Of a stretch of DNA of 64,000 nucleotides, positions 32,037 to 43,957 are shown piece after piece. Within the stretch, counting starts at the first letter, position 1, and each line of letters opens with the position of its first letter. Origin of the DNA: Chlorops oryzae (taxonomy: Eukaryota; Arthropoda; Insecta; Diptera; Chloropidae); contig CM035806.1 in NCBI GenBank assembly GCA_020466095.1, forward strand, positions 3,178,120 to 3,242,119, in the 5' to 3' direction. Under the pieces are notes generated by a model. That model ran no database searches. It saw only the letters and a program-made list of their open reading frames with translations, and was not told the DNA's origin. The position numbers and the translations under genes are program-made.

Positions 32037-35000
32037 ATGAATTCAATTAAATCGATTGCCTTAATTGTTGCGATTTTTCAACTGTGTCAAGCCTTTGAAG
32101 AAAATAAAGAATTTTGCATACGAACTGATCCAGCACTCTTGGACGACATTGAAGTGCATGAAAATGTAATCGATAGATACGATCGCTGTGAAGTTTTAGC
32201 CACAATTCTTACACTGAAGGAGAAGGTAAAAACGAGAAGATTTAAAATTTCAATTTCAGTTTTAAGTGGGCGGAGGGAGAAAAAAAAGAGAGGGAGATAA
32301 GGAGAAAGAGAGAGAGGGAGAGAGTGAGAAAGAGAGAGGGAGAGAGTGAGAAAGAGAGAGGGAGAGAGAGAGAGGGAGAGAGTGAGAAGAGAGAGGGAGA
32401 AGTGAGAGTGATAAAGAGACAGATAAATAGAGAGAGAGGGAGAGGGAGATAAAAAGAGAGAGAGAGAGAGAAAGGGTGATAAGGAGAGAGTGAGAAAGAG
32501 AGTGAGAAAGAGAGAGAGAGAGAGAAAATGAAAGAGAGAGAGAGGGAGAGAGTGAGAAAGAGAGAGGCTGATAGTGACAAAGAGAGATGGAGAAAGAGAG
32601 AGAGAGGAGAGAGAGGAGAGGGAGAGAGAGATAAATAGAAAGAGAGAGAGAGGGATAAAGAGAGAGAGAGAGAAAGAGAGAGAGAGAGTGAAAAAAGAGG
32701 AGAAGAGTGAGAAAAGAAGAGAGGGGAAGTGAAAGAGAGAGAGAGAGAGAGAGAGTGAGAAAGAGAGAGTAAATAGAGAAGAGAGAGAGGGAGAGAAAGA
32801 GAGAGAGAGAAAGGGAAAGGGAGAGTGAGAAAGAGAGAGTGATAGAAAAGAGAGATGAGAAAGAGAGATAGAGAGAGAGAATGAGAGAGAGAGATAATAG
32901 AAAGAGGAGAGGAGTAGAGATGAGAATAAAGAAGAGTAGAAGAGAGATTAGTAGATAAAAGACATGTAGAAGTAGCTACTGTTTTAGTCCCCAGAAAGAG
33001 ATGAGTGGACAGAGAGAAAAAATAAAAAATAAATGATGAAATAATAAATACCCTTCTATCAAAGACAACTCTGGGTTCTCCCGTCTATATACCCTTCAAA
33101 AAAGGTCACATGAATTTTAGAACATAAAAACAAACTAAATAAATACATCAATGAATTATAATAAATCATGACCAGTACAGTTCAACAAGAAGCAAATTCT
33201 CTGTTATACGTCCCATTCATAGCAAAGAACCTAAAGTTTTACGACACAAAATTAATTTTGAAACTAAATAAAACATTTATGCAAAAAATAAATTCCAATA
33301 GTTTACATCATGCAGTAAAGGGTTAAAAGAAATTTGCTTTTTATGAAGTACCTAACATTACGTAAAGAACTTGAGTTTTTACACAGGCCAGTAAGGCATC
33401 GTAACGTTTTGCAATATTAAAAAAATTTTCTATCTTAGTTAAGTAAAAGCTTTAAGAGTCCTAATTGTCCTAAATGTTTGTCTCTTTGAGAAAAGTTCGT
33501 TGATATAAAAAGAAAAACTCATTACATCAATTTCAAACAAGCTTAAATCGACTTAAGCTCTTATGCTATATTTTGCCACAAATGTGTGATCTCACGTCAT
33601 CGATTGCTTAAAAAGTCGCCATAACCTTGTCTAACACAGCCTTGCATATAAAGCTCACGAAAGCGTTTCGAGGTCAATTTCGATCAGTGTCAGTTTGCAT
33701 CCAAAAAAAAAAAAAAATCGAATCGAAAAAATCATTCGAATTCGTTGAAATTTCACCGTAGAAGGAATTAAAACTTATAAGCAAACAATGACTCGACATG
33801 ACCGTAGAAAACGTAGTGGGATGGATTCAAACATTTTATGGAAAACAATTTGAAGGAGTTTTTGTACACAGAGAAAAAAATCAACCAGAAAACTGGTTAA
33901 ATCAAAAGGAAAAACATACAAAACGGCTTCAACAAGGAATATTTTTAATTTTTAAATGATTATTTTCAAAAATGGATTTAAATTTAAATTGTTGAACTAA
34001 CCACGGACATAATTCAAATGACAAGATAATTTTTAAAATAAAAAAAAATTTCTAAAATACCTATACAAAAGAAATTTCAAAACGAATTTACTTAAAGTTC
34101 AAAGCAAATGGCCACAGAGCTTTGAACATAAGCCCAAAATCAACATTGAGATGCCGATGAAGAGTGCGGATCACGAAAATTTTTTGCGTACGCATTTCAA
34201 TCTCCAATCAGAGTTTTGTCACCAGATGAAAGCATAATTTCGCTTCTAGTAATGCAATATTTGAACCAAGTACCAATCTAAGAGTACCGAGTACTCATAA
34301 AATTATACGTTATCACTTGATCTAAAATTTTAAAAGAAAATTTTCAAAATTTTCAAATGAAACAAACTCGGAAATATTTAAAAAGCTTTTTTCACGGAAC
34401 ATGAACAGCTTTTTTTATTAGTTTAAACAGTACCAATAGCGAGTACTCAAAAAATAACTACATCATTAACCTGTCAAATTGCCTCGCAAGAGAAATATTC
34501 AATTTTTCAAACTTTTCTCGCCACGAGGTCTCGCAGTGCATACATTGGAGCTTGAGTCATATAATTGAATGTATTAGAATTGTGTCTCGTCCGAGCTCTC
34601 GCATGGAACATAACCCGCAAAAATAGCCATCGGATGGACTTTATTCGATTTCGTCAATCCGTTGTCGTGACTGCTTTCGCAATGCTTAAAAAGTTCTAAG
34701 ATGATTAAATATCTTATATGTCATATTTTATAAACCAAATGAGAATTATACCGAACGAAAAGAAATTTAATTAAACATATTTCCTTTCAAATCAACCAAA
34801 AATGTTGACTCAACAATTTTTCTTTTGAAATTTTTATTCTGCCCGAAAATCAAAAGGACTGTGAATAACAGTGCGCCCTTTAAAAAAAATTCGCTCAGTG
34901 TAGAGCAATGCAGTTTTTACACGTGCTCGTATTTGTATTGGTAATTTTAGGAAGATATAAAAAAGTTCATAGAAATCGGGATCACGCACCCCCTAAAAAA

Positions 35001-36440
35001 AACGATTTCTTCCACTGAAATCCCACGGTGCCACGTTTTTACATTTCTTGTAGCATGGTGTTGTACCTGGATATACGGTCCAAAATAACTGCTCTTTCAG
35101 GGGTCGGATTAACTTTATAGGCAACATAGGCAGCTGCCTAGGGTGGCAAATTTTCAGGGGCGATGAGATTGTGACCGTCACAATGCATCAATAATATAAA
35201 ATAACTCTGCTGTCTGAGGCGGCAAAATCTCAACTATCCGGGGCGGCAAATTGTCTGAAATCCGCCCCAGAGGTCTGTTAATTGGTTTGTACGATAAAAC
35301 ATGAAAACCTATAATTTATTTTAAAAGCCAATAAATCCAGCCTTAGTTTGACATCGCGCAGACCATCACATCCCTTCTACAGAAAGGACGGTTGATTTTA
35401 TTCAAAATTGAATTGGAGAAAGAATCCAGGACGAGCTGTTCAAAATGGGTTAATTTTGTGTCGGATTTTGCGAGTCACCCCCTCAAAATGTAGTAGAGGG
35501 CAACAGAAAAGGGAAATGAAAAGATTTAGATCGATCGGACATCATTTAGGGGATGCTCAACGAGGTCAAAGTTCAGAAACATGATTTTTTAAACTCATGC
35601 CGCTAGGACAAATAACAAAAATATGAACTTACACTTTTCGAAATATCTCGAAAACTAATTAAGATAGGAAGACGAAACAAACGTTGGCTGATTCCAAAAA
35701 TATCAGGAAATTGAAAAATATTTTTTTAAATTTTTACACTGAGAAAAAAATGTTTACAAAACTAAAAAGGAAATTTTAAAAGTTTTTTTCAGTGTATTTC
35801 TGTCGCTTCACCACTTTTTAAATATTTTTAGAAAAATCCTCAACGAATTATCTTTAACCGAAAGAAAATTCATCAAATTCGGAAGTATACTTTTTGAGAT
35901 ATTTACAAAAAAGTAAGCGAATATTAGTCAGCGTTCAGAAATATGATTTTTTAAACTCATGCCGCGTTCAATAAACAGAAATATGCACTTACACTTTTCG
36001 AAATATCTCCAAAACTAGTTCAGATAAGAAAATGAAACAAATTTTGGCTGATTGCTAATACAACAGGATATCCAAAAAATTTTTTTTCTAATTTTTACAC
36101 TGAGAAAAATTTTTTCACAAAATTAACAAGAAAATTGAAAAAGTTTTTTTTTCTTCAATTAAACGAATTTTGAAGTCCAAAAGTTCTGCTACTAATTCTG
36201 ACATATGCTTTTTATTTAAAACAACACTGAAACTCTCCATAAGAGAGCGAATTGATATCCCAAAAAGAGAAAGTGTAATCTACCAGAATGCAAGTCTCAT
36301 AGATTATTAAATTTTTTTTAGAATTTTCTTGTTAGTTTTGTGAAAAAATTTTTCTGACATTATTAGACTAGACTAATTTGAGCTACTTGTGAGGAAAATG
36401 TACCTGATGAAACTTCTCAAAGAATATCTTCAGTGGCTGT

Positions 36441-36477
<37 letters not shown>

Positions 36478-38003
36478 GGAGGCTTAGAAGTCATAAAATA
36501 ATCGGATGAAAAAAGTGAAGATAAAAAAATTTCTTTTACCTAAAACCATTCCTCCCGAAAGAGGAGAGTTTTCTGCGCACGCGCCCGCGTTAACACGATA
36601 TCTCTTATAAGACCGTACGAGTGTAATTATTTTTTTAAAGGAAGCATTGCATCAAACCATGTGCAAGGACTACGGGAGCACACACAAAGAGACATATCAC
36701 TTCTTCCAGCTGCAGAATGGCAATCTTAAAGGTCGCAGGAGACATAATGACATTTGTGAGCCGAAGAATAATTTATTTTTAGCCTGGATTCCATACGAAA
36801 TTGTCCAGTCACAATATTCAGCCGAGCTTGATCCCAAAGAGGTAAGATAGATAGATAGATAGATAGATAGATGATCCATTTAATCCGTTAATATCAATTA
36901 AAGCGTTGGAGTTACATCGCTAAAGCGAACGATGCTGAACGAGAGAAGACCGAACTGTGTCACTTCCGGCATGCATTTCTCGCAGCGAATATATCCGATA
37001 ATCTCTTCACTTGCATTGTGATGGTCTTCGAGGATAATTTTGTAAGTTGAAAATGTGTGAGAAAATGGGTTTATTTTTCAAAAATTCACTCTCATCATCA
37101 TCGCCAGTATGGTCTTGATGCCAAAGTCAATGTTCTCGTTGAGATCCTGCCGATCATGTACGAGCTAAGCAATATAACATATCTGCCATGGGCAAATGTG
37201 ACGACCAGCTATAAGACTCAGCTCGGTAGGACAACATTGAAAAACCAGAGTCCCGAACACAAGCAAATTTATGGTAGTGTTGCCTTCTCCTATGTGGAGA
37301 AGTTCAAATTGAATATGAGTAGCATTTACGGTAATAATTTGGAGAAGCTACCGATTCTCTTCGATCACAGAGATGCGGTATTGGAATTGGATGATGCAGC
37401 CACCGGCGGTGTTAATGTCAAGGAGGTATGCATGAATTGTACATACCATGAATTGTGTATTAAATTCAGACATTTTTTTTTGTTCCGCCTCAGCGTATCT
37501 ATTTCGGACGTCTTATGGATCCGAAGACGAGTGTTAACGTTGAGCTCATTGGCCAGTGGATCGAGAAACAACAGCAATTCGTTGCAGATATTTATGAATA
37601 TTTCGGCTATGGTATTCGACGTTTTTTTCACGAGATGAGCGGCGGCGAAGTGACTTTCATACGCATCCAGAATACGGAGCCAGTGTTTGAGACCCCCGAA
37701 TCGAGCTATTTAACGAGCCCCACCAGTAGTCTTTACAAATCGACAGGAAATCAAAAATTCGAACGACTGACAGCTGAAACGAATAATACCGAGGACGCTG
37801 AAAACGCCACCGAACCCGGTGACCTCGACTGGGAAGCTGAGGAATTCGATGTGCCGCCCAATGATGAAAATACAGGGCTCTATCCATGGTCGGTTATTGG
37901 TGGCCTTATATTCGGCTTTGTACTCTTGGCCGCTGTAATCGCTTTGGTGCATGTCTGCAGCAAAGAGGAAGCACATAAGTATAAAGTCACGGCCAGCGGT
38001 TAG
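32037..38003 (+). CDS. Uncharacterised single-pass type I membrane glycoprotein
   Basis: Exons 32037-32225, 36641-36841, 36904-37041, 37108-37425, 37494-38003, all phase 0, give 451 aa. The start is supported by an in-frame TAA at 32028 and by a clear signal peptide (SIALIVAIFQLCQA, cleavage probably near residue 19). The ectodomain has six cysteines (in EFC, RCE, MCK, ICE, LCH, TCI), all in the first ~170 residues, and N-glycosylation sequons (NIT, NVT, NMS, NNT, NAT). An acidic linker (LDWEAEEFDVPPNDE) precedes one transmembrane helix, WSVIGGLIFGFVLLAAVIALVHV, and a 15-residue basic tail. I do not recognise the family. It must be a cell-surface or secretory-pathway protein. Exons 1 and 2 are separated by a 4.4-kb intron filled with repeats, so joining them rests on phase and on the matching charge pattern. 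Confidence 0.8.
32272..32960. repeat. GA-rich polypurine tract in intron 1
   Basis: About 690 bp of GA dinucleotides with GGGAGA and GTGAGAAAGA interruptions; the plus strand is almost purely purine. It starts about 45 bp after the exon 1 donor. Confidence 0.95.
33000..34760. other. Intronic DNA without recognised features
   Basis: AT-rich sequence of the large intron of the type I membrane protein gene. I see no coding frame or element with clear ends. Confidence 0.4.
34765..34902 (+). repeat. Dispersed repeat with ACACTGAGCGAA end, copy 2 (inverted)
   Basis: This is the reverse complement of 15316-15475, sharing GTTGACTCAACAATTTTTC and TCAAAAGGACTGTGAA and ending TCGCTCAGTGTA. It is intronic. 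Confidence 0.6.
35095..35275. repeat. Repeat with GGCGGCAAA words
   Basis: A patch of higher GC starts CAGGGGTCGGATTAAC (35097) and contains CCTAGGGTGGCAAA, GAGGCGGCAAAA and GGGGCGGCAAATT, ending near GCCCCAGAGG. The start resembles hAT ends but a matching right end was not found. Confidence 0.35.
35572..36135 (+). repeat. Direct duplication, ~200 bp spaced 361 bp
   Basis: The stretch from GTTCAGAAACATGATTTTTT (35572) through TTTTTACACTGAGAAAAA (35742) returns from about 35933 with around 85% identity. Both units end in the ACACTGAGAAAAA word. This is a tandem duplication, probably of a repeat terminus, within the large intron. Confidence 0.7.
36441..36474. repeat. Poly-T run
   Basis: About 34 consecutive T in the intron, some 170 bp before exon 2 of the membrane protein gene. 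Confidence 0.9.
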
Positions 38004-38166
38004 CTTAAATTACAATTTGAAATTATTAAAACGCCTGTTGTGCGGTCTCAGTGTGCACTCTCTTTGGGCTCTTAAAATAAGAGCTCTTTTATAAATAATT
38101 CCTAAGCCTAAAAATCATTTCAATTTTTTACATTTCAATAAATGTGTTTGAAGATTTGGATTATAC

Positions 38167-38399
38167 CATGATACAAGAAAACAAGATAGCGCCACTTGAG
38201 AGAGGAATCGTCACAAACTCAAAATCGCGATTCGTTGTTGTTGTTTTCCCATGTTAAACCGGCTTTTTACTTTTTTGAATAGCATGGGAAACAACAACAA
38301 TTTCTCGCTCAGTGACGTCACAAACTCAATTTTTGGCTCTCAGAGAGAGCCTCAAAATAGCGGTACTGAAGTGGCGCTATCTTGTTTTCTTGTATCATG
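38167..38399. mobile_element. hAT-type MITE CATGATACAAG, copy 1
   Basis: Terminal repeats of about 31 bp (CATGATACAAGAAAACAAGA and inverse) are flanked by the exact 8-bp duplication GATTATAC (38159-38166, 38400-38407). It is 233 bp, non-coding, just downstream of the membrane protein gene; its right half contains GTGACGTCAC. A second copy is at 50755. Confidence 0.9.
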
Positions 38400-38732
38400 G
38401 ATTATACATACATAAATATGTATATGATTTGGATTGTGTTCAAGCACGAAAAATATTCATCGAGTCATATGTATGCACTGAAAAAAATATTTGAAGTGTT
38501 TAACTAGCTATAAACTATGATATAGATCATACGAGTAGGTAATGCTTTTTTCCCGCAGGGGGAATCAATTATGATTTACGGGCTTGGCGAACCCGCGGAC
38601 CCTAGCCAAATTGTCCACCAATACATGATTCGGGTATGTGGTCAAACTGGAACCTTTTTGGGGAATGTACGCAGGGTTGACCATACGACCTGCAATTAGT
38701 TTTGGTGTGGAACAGCTGTACTACATAGTTAT

Positions 38733-39770
38733 CGGTGCTGCCAGAAGTGAAGATTTTTCTTTAAAACGAAGAATTTTTGCCGTCAATTTTGACCGAAAAT
38801 CTTCAAATTAAGATTTGTAAAAACAAATTAGAAACTCCATTGGAAAAAAATCTTCACTTTAGAGATTTTTGCCATCACTTGAAAATGTTGATAATTCTTA
38901 TTTTTAATTCATTTTTGCCAGTATTCCCTGGGCCGCGCCGACATAAGGCGTTTGGTCTTCATTATCACAGGACACTGCCTAATAGGCAGGCATGCCGAAC
39001 GCCTTGGCGTTCCATACAATGACTTCTGTAGAAGTTGCAGATCGGAGGAGGAAGAAGAATCAGTGAGCCACCTCATGTGTCACTGCCCGGGCTTGGCCAG
39101 GAGAAGATCCAGGCTACTCGGCTCCTTCTTCTTCTCCTCTCTCACCGAGATATCATCTGTTCGAATAAAAGACATTGCTCGCTTCATAAATGAGTCCGAT
39201 TGGCACCACCAAACGGGTAACTATGGAGGCATGCCTTCCCACGTGGCATCACAACGGGCCCACACGCGGCCTAAGTGTGTCCCCTTAAAGGGGGCAGCCA
39301 CCCTAACCTAACCTTGCCAGTATTCAAGCGCAGTGTTTTTTCGTTGGAGACTTTCCAAAAACCCTTTAGAAATCCACTTCAGAAAAAGTTCAAAAAGGTC
39401 CCTGGGATGTCAATGCTTTCGCTCTCTTTCGATGACAAAAAAAAAGTTTAGATATATTTGTTAGGGAGTAACGATTTTGAACTTTTCTCGCCGATTCGAA
39501 ATGGATTGTGATAAAAATTTATCATAAGAGAAAATTTTTTTTGGAAGTATTTAATTTATTTGCCTGAAACACTATTAGTCAATTCACAAAGCCTTCTAAA
39601 ATTCCTTCTAAATTTTAGACCCCGCTAAAATGTGAATTTTTATATATCTTCAAAAAATTTTTCAATTGAAAAAATATTTTTTCTTTTGAATTATAAAATA
39701 AATAATCTTCAGTGAATAGATTTTTCTTTGCTTGTCGGATTTTTCGAAAGATAAACCTGGCAGCACTGAC
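38733..39770 (+). mobile_element. Composite TIR element carrying a LINE insertion, copy 2
   Basis: The inverted counterpart of 11379-12397, with ends GTGCTGCCAG and CTGGCAGCAC. It contains the same LINE insertion at the same position with the same flanking duplication, so the LINE was already there when the element moved. No clear target duplication at the outer ends. Confidence 0.75.
38927..39315 (+). pseudogene. 5'-truncated LINE (RT C-terminal zinc-knuckle region), copy 2
   Basis: The 10-bp word GCCAGTATTC flanks it exactly (38917-38926, 39316-39325). The open frame covers RLVFIITGHCLIGRHAERLG, then CRSC, SHLMCHCPGLARRRSRLLG and a tail ending in GAATLT, the C-terminus of a jockey/R1-like retrotransposon protein. 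The 3' end is CCCTAACCTAACCTT. Only about 390 bp are left of an element of several kb, the usual dead-on-arrival form. Confidence 0.85.
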
Positions 39771-39824
39771 CGTCGCTGCAAAAATAATTGGGTGCTCAAT
39801 ACTTGGTTTGGAACTTTGATTATA

Positions 39825-40010
39825 GCCAACAACAAACGGTGCAAGTCCGAGATAGGTCTACAACGAAAGGTCAGTGTCTGGGATAGGTCTACAACAAACG
39901 GTGCAAGTCCGAGATAGGTCTGTAACGAAAGGTTCGAGTCTGGCTAGGTCTACAACAAACGGTCTAAGTCCGAGATAGGTCTACAACAAACGGTACGAGT
40001 CCCAGCTATA
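39825..40010. repeat. ~32-bp tandem repeat
   Basis: About five to six imperfect units built on ACAACAAACGGTGCAAGTCC and GAGATAGGTCT, alternating with a variant ACGAAAGGT. No function apparent. Confidence 0.85.
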
Positions 40011-40453
40011 TGTGTACACGAATATTTTTAATGAGGAAAATTGAAAATGAAATTAAAATTAAATAATAATTAAATTAAATTTTAAAATGGGTCCTAAAAG
40101 TAATCATTCATTTGAATTTTTATTTCTGTCGCTTTGCTCAATTTGAGATTTTCATTGAAATCTCAAAAAATTATCATAATTTCGGAATTTTCAGTTTTTT
40201 TCTCGCTACGCAAATTGCGTCATTTCAATCTGAATAACAGTATAAAATTAGTCCGGCCTTAAGACAATGAATGATTCTCATCGTATTTTAAGAATAATTC
40301 CATTTATATAGCAGCTGTTAAGAATGTTTTTGATATAAATAATATACATATTGCCATCAAAAAAACCAGCATCGCCTTAAACGGCTTTATAGTTTATACA
40401 TTGTATGTATGTAATGTGATGACAATTTCATTGTTCTATCCAATTGGAATCCT

Positions 40454-43400
40454 TCAATCGAAGCTCTCAGATATTCTCTTCAAATGAATTGCCGGCATCG
40501 TGTTCGCTTGGTTTTCGATGGTCCACACGAAACTATCCGGATTCAAATAATCCATATCGAGATCATTTTTATCGCATGCAACATTAAAATCGCCCAAAGA
40601 CGATGAGCACTGTCCACGAATATCATCAGTTCGTTTTAATTGATCAGGAATCGTAACGGCGGCCTCGGCATCATTACTCCCTTGCTTTTGACTCCTTCGA
40701 CAATATCCGCCCAAGCATTTGAAAACCGCTGTAAAGCAAAGAAATCGAAAACACACATCTGATGCACCACGTAGACAGATGAAAAATTCGGGCATAAATG
40801 ATGGATTTATTAGAGCGTAGACCATAATGTTCAAGCTTAGCTGCAGAGCGTTGAGTGTCATGCAAGTGACTTCCAAATATTCCATGGTATAAAAGTTCAC
40901 TTTCGTAATGTCGCCGCCAAAAATTAAATTGAAAGCACACTTGCGCGAGGTCAATTGTGCCGGCAGCTCGCCAATTAGATAAAGCGTTATGACAATCAAT
41001 ATGGTTATGGTGAGCTTCATTTGATGCTGGAAAGGATCAAACGATTTTCTATACACTTACATCTATGCACATTGAACATATTCTGTTGCCCATACTTAAT
41101 AATTATGCCGAAGAAACTATAGGTCGAATGTGAATTTTAACCTTCCGCTTTTGCAAACAAAGGTTTTTTATGCCATATTCGATTTATTTTGGTCATCATT
41201 GTTGGTGAAAATATCTCAAAAAGCAGAGAAATAATCACTTTAACGTTCCTCAAAACTGGAGCCGTTGAAAAATTTCTATATTTTCTTTAATAAACTATCT
41301 TAAAATGGCCAATTTATGATGATTTTTCAAGCAAAATTTTATTATTTCTCATGCCTAAAATTTATGCTAAGAATCAAAATAAGAAAAATTCAATTTAAAA
41401 ACAGTTTTTATTAGGTATTTCAATAATTTGTAGCATGCTTTTAGGCATATTTTAAATGGGCCTTCTTTTTGAAAAGCGGAAGAAAAAAAATGCGGGTTTG
41501 ACCTATGGTTCCCTGGGAATTTTTTCTCCAAAAAAATTGTAGGCAATTTTCATTTTTTTTTTGTCGAAAATAATACATACATATGTACAGTAGGGTGTCC
41601 CATAAAAAAAATTTTTTTTTTGGAACGTGAATTTTAGAAAGCTTATAGGCTAAAATATTTTTGAGAATTTTTTCAGATTTTTTGTAAAAGGATTAGAGGT
41701 CTCTCAACGCGGTTTTTCAAAACCGGCCCGTTTTTTCCTCAGTTTTTTTTTTTTGGTGATAGCTTGCTTATATGGAATGTCTTTCAACATTTTTAGGCAC
41801 AAACATCCAAACCTTATTTCCATATACATAAACTACAAAATATACCTTTATTTTATGCCATTAAGCGTCATCAATTGCACTTTTTTCCAATAAAACTGGG
41901 CGCCCGAAAACAAGAATGCTTCATGATTTTTCCATATTTTAAATGAAAATGGTTGAAATTAATGATGCAGCTTTAAAGAACACAAAATCATTTGTATTTT
42001 GATTCAAAATTTTTTTGATCTTTTTGAAACATAAAAAAGAAATATAAATTTTTCTCTTGGAATTTTAGAGCTACATATGTCCGATTTTGTCCTAAAAAAT
42101 ATTTAAAAAATCGTTGCATATTTCCAGGCTTTTATATTTAGTTTCCAGTGCTAACATGATACCCAATCTCAATCTTAAATAGAATATTTTTCATAGGCAG
42201 GGCTCGGATTTTGTTGACTTTTATAAATTTAAAGCATACTTAAAGGGGCAAAATTTTTTCTAGCTAACATTTTACGAATAAGTTAAGCGAAGTTGAAATT
42301 CAAACCGCTTTTCTTACTTCAAAAAATTCATATTAAAGTTAAAAATCGAATTGAATCTTAACTTTATGAGAGTTGAACAAAATTTTTACTCCTTAAAGTA
42401 TGCTTTAAATTTATAAAAGTCAACAAAATCCGAGCCCTGTTCATAGGCATTTTTTTTGAATTTTTCCGCTTAAATAGAGGCCGTGCTATTATCTTTCTAT
42501 TTAACCCTTTCATGCTTTTTTTTTATTTTTATTTTTATTTTTTTTTTGCTTGGAAAAGGATTGAGGAAAGAGGTTTGAGGCTGAGGTAACAGGTGTTCGG
42601 CCAAGAGGACGACCAAAACAAAGATGGCTAGACATTTTGAAAAGGGACCTCCAAGCAACGGATCTAAGAATCGAGGATGAAGTGGATAGAAGGAAATGGA
42701 GAAAAAAATTCGAAACATGCGGACCCCGGTATAAGCCGGGAAAGAAGAACACGCTAGAAGAAGAATATGCATGTTTTGTTTGTATAAGTTATCACCAAAA
42801 AAAACTGAGGAAAAAATGGGCCGGTTTTGACAAACCGCGTTGAGCGACCTCTAAACCTTTTTACAAAAAATCTGAAAAAATTCTCAAAAATATTTTAGCC
42901 TATAAGCCTTCTAAAATTTGATATGAGATTTGGAAAAAAAAAAAAGAGAAAAATTTATTTTGCAACACCCTAATGTACAGTATAATTTGCAATACGGATA
43001 CGGCCGCCGCCTTACCTGGTATCGCTTTTGCAGATTGCTATGCTTTTGACATTTCTTGTTTTGTTCCGTCCAACGTCGGAATGCAATTAATATGGCGGCA
43101 TTGCCGACGAACAAAAAGATGGCCGGCAAAATGGCCAATAGTACGAAGGAGAACCAATTGTGGATTTTGTAGTAGCTGTGAAAGCAAACCAAACCAAACC
43201 AAACATTGAAGCCAATGCAGTTTTTGAGAGATTGTTTGTTATTGCGGATTATGTTTGTTGTTGTTGTTGTTGTTCGCAACGGTACTCACGTTGAATAGTA
43301 TAAATTCGTGGGCGAGAATGTTCCATCCGGGTGCATAACAAAAATGAAGAAATATGGAATATTAACCAAAGATGAGATGCCAATGGCGGTAAAGATCATA

Positions 43401-43957
43401 CGCCTAGCGATGATGCGTCTGCATAAACGTGGTGTCCCACTGATCATGCCACGTTTCAGATACACGAGACGATCCAGACTGACGCAGGCTAAAATCAAAT
43501 TTGCCGTTCCCGTTGTTATCCCAAACAATGGCGTCTGCCATTGCAGATCGAAGGCCAGCCAGATGGTGCTATCAAAGAATATGCTGCGCGAGAATGCCGA
43601 CAACGTAATTAAAAGGCACGAGAGGCAATCGAACCAGGCGAGCGCAGCCAGGTATGTGAACGCCGATGGCGTCATTTTTGGCCGCATGAATACGATGGCA
43701 TTGATGAAATTCGCACATAGCCCGAATATGGACAGCGATGGGATAACGAATGCATAAATCGCAAAAACGGCCACTGGAGGGATATGCGATTGGATTATGC
43801 AATTTTCTTCGACTTTTTGATTGCTGATATTATCGTTGTTGTTGTAGCTGCCGCTGCTGCTGCCCCAATTGTAATTTGGGTGGAACCAACGCGATTCTAT
43901 GTACGCATATGGAGTATTGTTACTGCTGGTCAAGCTGTTATGATTAATGCATAGCAT
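40454..43957 (-). CDS. Orphan rhodopsin-class G-protein-coupled receptor
   Basis: Exons 43957-43290, 43175-43016 and 41026-40454 join in phase to 466 aa. An N-terminal region of about 60 residues with NIS sequon is followed by seven hydrophobic helices: VAVFAIYAFVIPSLSIFGLC, FTYLAALAWFDCLSCLLITL, LFGITTGTANLILACVSL, MIFTAIGISSLVNIPYFFIF, FSFVLLAILPAIFLFVGNAA, LTITILIVITLYLIGELP and LNALQLSLNIMVYALINPSF. TM3 ends in DRL instead of DRY, TM7 has NPSFM instead of NPxxY, and the usual cysteine at the start of TM3 is absent. The overall pattern resembles insect orphan receptors loosely grouped with FMRFamide-like receptors; ligand unknown. The large second intron (41027-43015) contains nested transposons. 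Confidence 0.88.
41090..41580. mobile_element. Degenerate TTAGAGCGG-family element, copy 3
   Basis: Interior similarity to 1663-2225 is visible (AATTATGCCGAAGAAACTAT..., then AGGTCGAATGTGAATTTTA and GCAAACAAAGGTTTTTTAT), but the terminal repeats are eroded. It lies in the GPCR intron next to the hAT-like element. Confidence 0.55.
42198..42439. mobile_element. hAT MITE CAGGGCTCGGATTTTG, copy 1 (nested)
   Basis: Ends CAGGGCTCGGATTTTGTTGA and inverse are flanked by the exact duplication TTCATAGG (42190-42197, 42440-42447). The arms extend over about 100 bp. It sits inside the element 41591-42972 and is therefore younger. Relatives are at 54161 and 55890. Confidence 0.92.
42590..42770 (+). pseudogene. 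LINE reverse-transcriptase C-terminal relic
   Basis: The plus strand encodes RGRPKQRWLDILKRDLQAT followed by DLRIEDEVDRRKWRKKFETC, the GRPKxRWxDxxxxDL...DRxxWR pattern typical of the extreme C-terminus of many non-LTR retrotransposon proteins. It is a short remnant inside a TIR element. Confidence 0.6.

Larger units (their letters stand above)
41591..42972. mobile_element. TIR element TAGGGTGTCCCAT with long arms (in GPCR intron)
   Basis: Ends TAGGGTGTCCCA and (T)GCAACACCCTA, with inverted arms of about 170 bp, are flanked by the exact 8-bp duplication ATGTACAG (41583-41590, 42973-42980). The interior holds a nested hAT MITE at 42198-42439 and a LINE protein relic at 42590-42770. The 8-bp duplication suggests hAT-type integration. 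Confidence 0.88.

Noticed and set aside
39298..39315. TTAGG telomere repeat
   Set aside because: Only two to three units at a LINE 3' end, so it is a retrotransposon tail and not telomeric DNA.
43308..43757. 149-aa open frame on the plus strand
   Set aside because: Antisense of GPCR exon 1, which has the seven-helix pattern and splice sites on the minus strand.
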